Notes under the pieces: generated by a model | What the model saw: the letters and a program-made list of their open reading frames with translations, nothing else | Told to the model about the DNA's origin: nothing | The model's database searches: none | Program-made: the position numbers and the translations under genes | Shown here: piece after piece, positions 61,047-64,000 of the stretch | Position numbering within the stretch: the first letter of the stretch is position 1 | How the letters are laid out: each line of letters starts with the position of its first letter | DNA from: Notospermus geniculatus | Lineage: Eukaryota; Nemertea; Pilidiophora; Heteronemertea; Lineidae | Assembly (NCBI GenBank): GCA_002633025.1 | Contig: NMRB01000343.1 | Location: forward strand, 25,441 to 89,440 | Reading direction: 5' to 3' | Length of the DNA stretch: 64,000 nucleotides

Positions 61047-61424
61047 TCTAGGGGCATGTCCACCGTCTCGGACGTGATATTCTTTCACTTATTCAGTGCT
61101 GTTTCTGCAAATTTTGGACTCACAGAAAGATGTAATACCCTGCATCGTGTCGGGCTCTTGTCCTTCTATGCCCCTGGTATGCACTGTTTGCTAATTAGTT
61201 GCGTCACGGACGTGACATCACAGAGGTCACGTCCGTGACGCAACTAATTAGCAAACAGTGCACTAATTATGAATCAGAACGAACATAATTCATACCAGGG
61301 GCATAGAACGGCACGAACCTGACAAGATGCAGGGTACATAATGGTCCTTTGGTGCCACGATTTGCAGAGACCACACTGAACAAGTAAAAAAATATCACGA
61401 GTTTGATCGTGGACTTGCCCCTAG
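61047..61424. mobile_element. Three concentric palindromes
   Basis: The outer ends are CTAGGGGCATGTCCAC and GTGGACTTGCCCCTAG; the middle ends CTATGCCCCTGGTATG (61,165) and CATACCAGGGGCATAG (61,291). The inner pair is a perfect 36-bp hairpin at 61,181-61,261. It has no coding capacity. Confidence 0.85.
61181..61261. repeat. Perfect 36-bp-arm hairpin
   Basis: GCACTGTTTGCTAATTAGTT through GTCACGGACGTGAC, a 9-nt loop ATCACAGAG, then the exact complement. Confidence 0.95.
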
Positions 61425-62694
61425 GTGAGAAAAAATAATGATGACCACAGCACTGGTACATGTAAATGTATGTCGTGATATTTTGCCCTTCGTGAACTCT
61501 GACTATAAATGGTTCATTCACCAGTTTTCGTTGAGTATATTAATTACCGTGATTAGTTCTCACCTCTTGATTATCGTTAGCTCTCATCTTGTCTCATATC
61601 CGTTGCCAATGCGAGTCAATCAATAAAATCTATACATAGGCTCAGCAAAAGGCACTGTGTGCTTCTGGTTTGCTGAGTTCAAATGGGATCTGTTATAAAA
61701 TTGCCCGCACTTTCAATACGTCATTGAGAAAATTGCTAATACTCGCATGGAAGTTAGAGAAAGTGGCAAAATAGTCTTGATATCTATATCTTCACTTGGT
61801 CATGATAATAAGCAAGAAGCCAATCTCCTTCACTTGGTCATGAATGAAGTGATGTCGGGAAGGTGAGTGTCCTGCCAAGTAGCTTCAGTAGTTTGAAGTT
61901 GGTGCCAGTCTCCTGACTTGGTGCGTAATTTCAAAATAGGACAAAAATATATGATCATTATGAATTTCCCTGAAGTGAGGTAAATCGAGCTATGGTTAGC
62001 TGAGCTCATNTAACAATGCTGATACTATCATATTCATGCCGAGAGTGTTTTCTTCCCAGGACAGTATAGGCTTTTCCTGTTCAATGATCCAGGGTACTTT
62101 ATTATTGAAAATGAGACAAAAGTTGGAAAGTCTCAGTCAGACTGGTTTGTTGATAGTGTTGAAAGCATGCTGCTCTGGAATAATATAAAGCATTGCATGT
62201 GTAGGCTTCAAATCCGATGTCAATGCAGTTAGAATGCGAGGCCGTACTGTGTATACTAGTATGCTAGGGTGGTGTACTGTATGTGGGTGTGGCATACAAA
62301 AGTGTGTTGTGTAGGCTTGAATTTTGTTTGAAATGGATGTTGAAAATTTTCCTAAGTTACTCCCAGTTGAGTTTATGCGAGTTGTCATACAGTGTTAAAT
62401 GTTTTTCTATTAAATCTCATGTATTTTGAAAATCGTCGCTGAATTTATATTCACAAAAATGTAATTATTGAATATTTGTTGTGGATTGGCACTGCAGTCG
62501 TTATGTGCATTCAGATTGTCACAAAAATCAAGGACCTCATGGTCTCCTCAATAGGGCTTGCACGTCCTTCAATGTCAGCTACAATCATAAAGGAATCAAA
62601 CGCAAAAAGTTCAACTTACAAATTTAGCATTTATAAATGTAGACAGTATCTCTTTAAACCTCAACAGATTTGCATTCTGACTCTTCCATATTAG

Positions 62695-63206
62695 CAAGAG
62701 TATATAAGTACCAAGAATATACAACTCCAAATATGTGCCAAAAGTGAGTTTGCTAATTTGCCTCTGGCGACCCTGTAACCGAAGGGATCTTAATTTCTGA
62801 AGGATTATTGTGTAGAGCAGATCATTACGAACAAAATGACACCTCCCGCAGTTATATGCACTCAGAAATAACCGAGCTACAGAGCAGTTTTGAATGGACC
62901 ATATTTTTGACAAATTGATAACGTACTTGATCTCAGGGTTGGGCACTCTGACCTAAACAACAAATCCGTGGTTTCACCAAAATGAAAAAAAAATGTATGC
63001 CAGTAATATGTCTGTAACTTTACATAAGAATATTGACGATATTCTAAATAATACAATTCAGTCAACAACCGTTAAATCTAAACACCGGTTATTTAATTAG
63101 AAGGCCTATAATTACCGTACGCCCTCTATTATCAGAAAAAGTAACTTAATACCTACCCTTTTGATTGATTACTAAGTTGTACATTCTTGGTACTTATATA
63201 TTCTTG
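62695..63206. mobile_element. 512-bp inverted-repeat insertion with ATATTAG target duplication
   Basis: The ends CAAGAGTATATAAGTACCAA plus GAATATACA and the complement of the right end agree over 29 bp with two mismatches. ATATTAG lies directly outside both ends (62,688-62,694 and 63,207-63,213). A target duplication of 7-8 bp fits hAT-type insertion. No transposase is inside. Confidence 0.85.
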
Positions 63207-63246
63207 ATATTAGGCAAGACCCTTCTGTATGTTTACTGCAAATTTT

Positions 63247-63363
63247 GGGGTCGTATTTTTAGAACGTTCTTTAACGTTAAGGTCGAACTTGTTCTATTGT
63301 AAAACCACCGAGAACAATAGATTTAAGGTGGACAGATTTAAGGAACGTTCTAAAATACGGCCC
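63247..63363. mobile_element. 117-bp hairpin MITE with CGTATTTT/AAAATACG ends
   Basis: GGGGTCGTATTTTTAGAACG and CGTTCTAAAATACGGCCC pair. The inner arms continue (TTTAACGTTAAGGTCGAAC versus GGTGGACAGATTTAAGG, imperfect). It is inserted in the 62,586-63,764 element. Confidence 0.8.
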
Positions 63364-64000
63364 TGTTAAATTTTGACTAGTTGATCATATGATACAAAAG
63401 GGCTGAATTAATGAGAACCCCACAAACGAAGAGAGCGCACGGTCATCTGTGTAGCCTACATTTGAATAGGCTAACGTACATTTGCACATGGAACAATAAT
63501 GGTGCTGAAAATAGCTCGGTTATCCTCAGAAATGGAATTCAAGGCATCAAGTTGACAGATCCATGTACCCCACTACCACAAAAAAAAGTTGAAGCTCCAG
63601 CCTATTACCAAAAATTCATAAGAAGCAAGCCGACCTTATAAATTTTTGCTATTACGTAATGCCAAAATTCAGGTAGTGAGAGACATCTGGTGGCAACACA
63701 TGAAGTGTATCCCTCAGTTACTTCATCGTTCGCAGTTATAAAACCTTTGTTTGATTCCTTTATGCTACAATGTACAATCCATAATAATGAAGCAGATAAG
63801 TAGAGAGAGCCCCACCCTGGCAGGTCATATGTGCTGCCAAGAACGAGCCTTCAGCACAGTTTGTAATGTACACAGCGTTTAAACCACCTGCACCTGTAAT
63901 GTCAGTGAGTGACATCACTATGCATTACTTGCAGCTGAAAGAAGCAGATCTTTGAGATCTTCTGACCTGTGTAGATATTTGAGAAATTTTGATATATACT

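Larger units (their letters stand above)
62586..63764. mobile_element. CATAAAGGA-ended element, copy 3, carrying two later insertions
   Basis: The ends CATAAAGGAATCAAACGC and TTTGATTCCTTTATG match 34,407-34,896. The body is interrupted at 62,695-63,206 and 63,247-63,363, relative to the intact copy. Confidence 0.88.

Overview
The window is animal nuclear DNA. It has three intron-rich or single-exon genes with eukaryotic GT-AG splice signals, long introns and a very heavy load of short inverted-repeat transposons. The frequent ACATGT/TACATGTA words, (GGCCTA)n stretches and repeats beginning TTTTAGCTCACCTGG suggest a marine invertebrate, perhaps a deuterostome. That placement is a guess from sequence texture. 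No protein here fixes the phylum.

Layout. Positions 1-2,240 hold repeats and a CpG-rich, CRE-rich stretch that may be a promoter. Positions 2,245-8,898 (+) hold a complete ten-coding-exon ADCK2-type mitochondrial ABC1/UbiB kinase-like gene. Positions 10,713-11,468 (-) hold an intronless coding exon with a papain-like PPPDE/LRAT-type H...NC signature and a glycine-rich C-terminal domain. It lies between two perfect 19-bp inverted repeats, and a broken second copy of its tail sits next to it. Positions 11.7-15.3 kb are a run of palindromic elements. Positions 15,689-32,073 (+) hold AADAT (kynurenine/alpha-aminoadipate aminotransferase). Twelve coding exons make up one transcript, and every catalytic residue falls at the same number as I recall for the human enzyme. 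Its penultimate-core exon exists as two divergent 97-bp versions, 25,883-25,979 and 28,281-28,377, which look mutually exclusive. The last short coding exon was not found.

Positions 32-45 kb carry minisatellites, TTAA-flanked inverted-repeat elements and a 730-bp tandem duplication with a single N at its junction. Positions 45,215-46,516 (-) hold a single-exon gene for a glycosylated single-pass membrane protein that I do not recognise. Positions 47-64 kb have no intact gene. They hold a truncated mariner transposase pseudogene, decayed coding-like fragments, a 15-bp satellite, and many nested foldback elements, some with readable insertion order and target-site duplications.

ADCK2 and AADAT are both mitochondrial-metabolism genes on the same strand. 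Nothing in the sequence shows that they are co-regulated. The most interesting observations are the paired AADAT exons, which exchange a substrate-pocket residue, and the PPPDE-like gene bounded by inverted repeats. A 41-bp perfect palindrome of the same repeat occurs on its own at 33,444-33,484.
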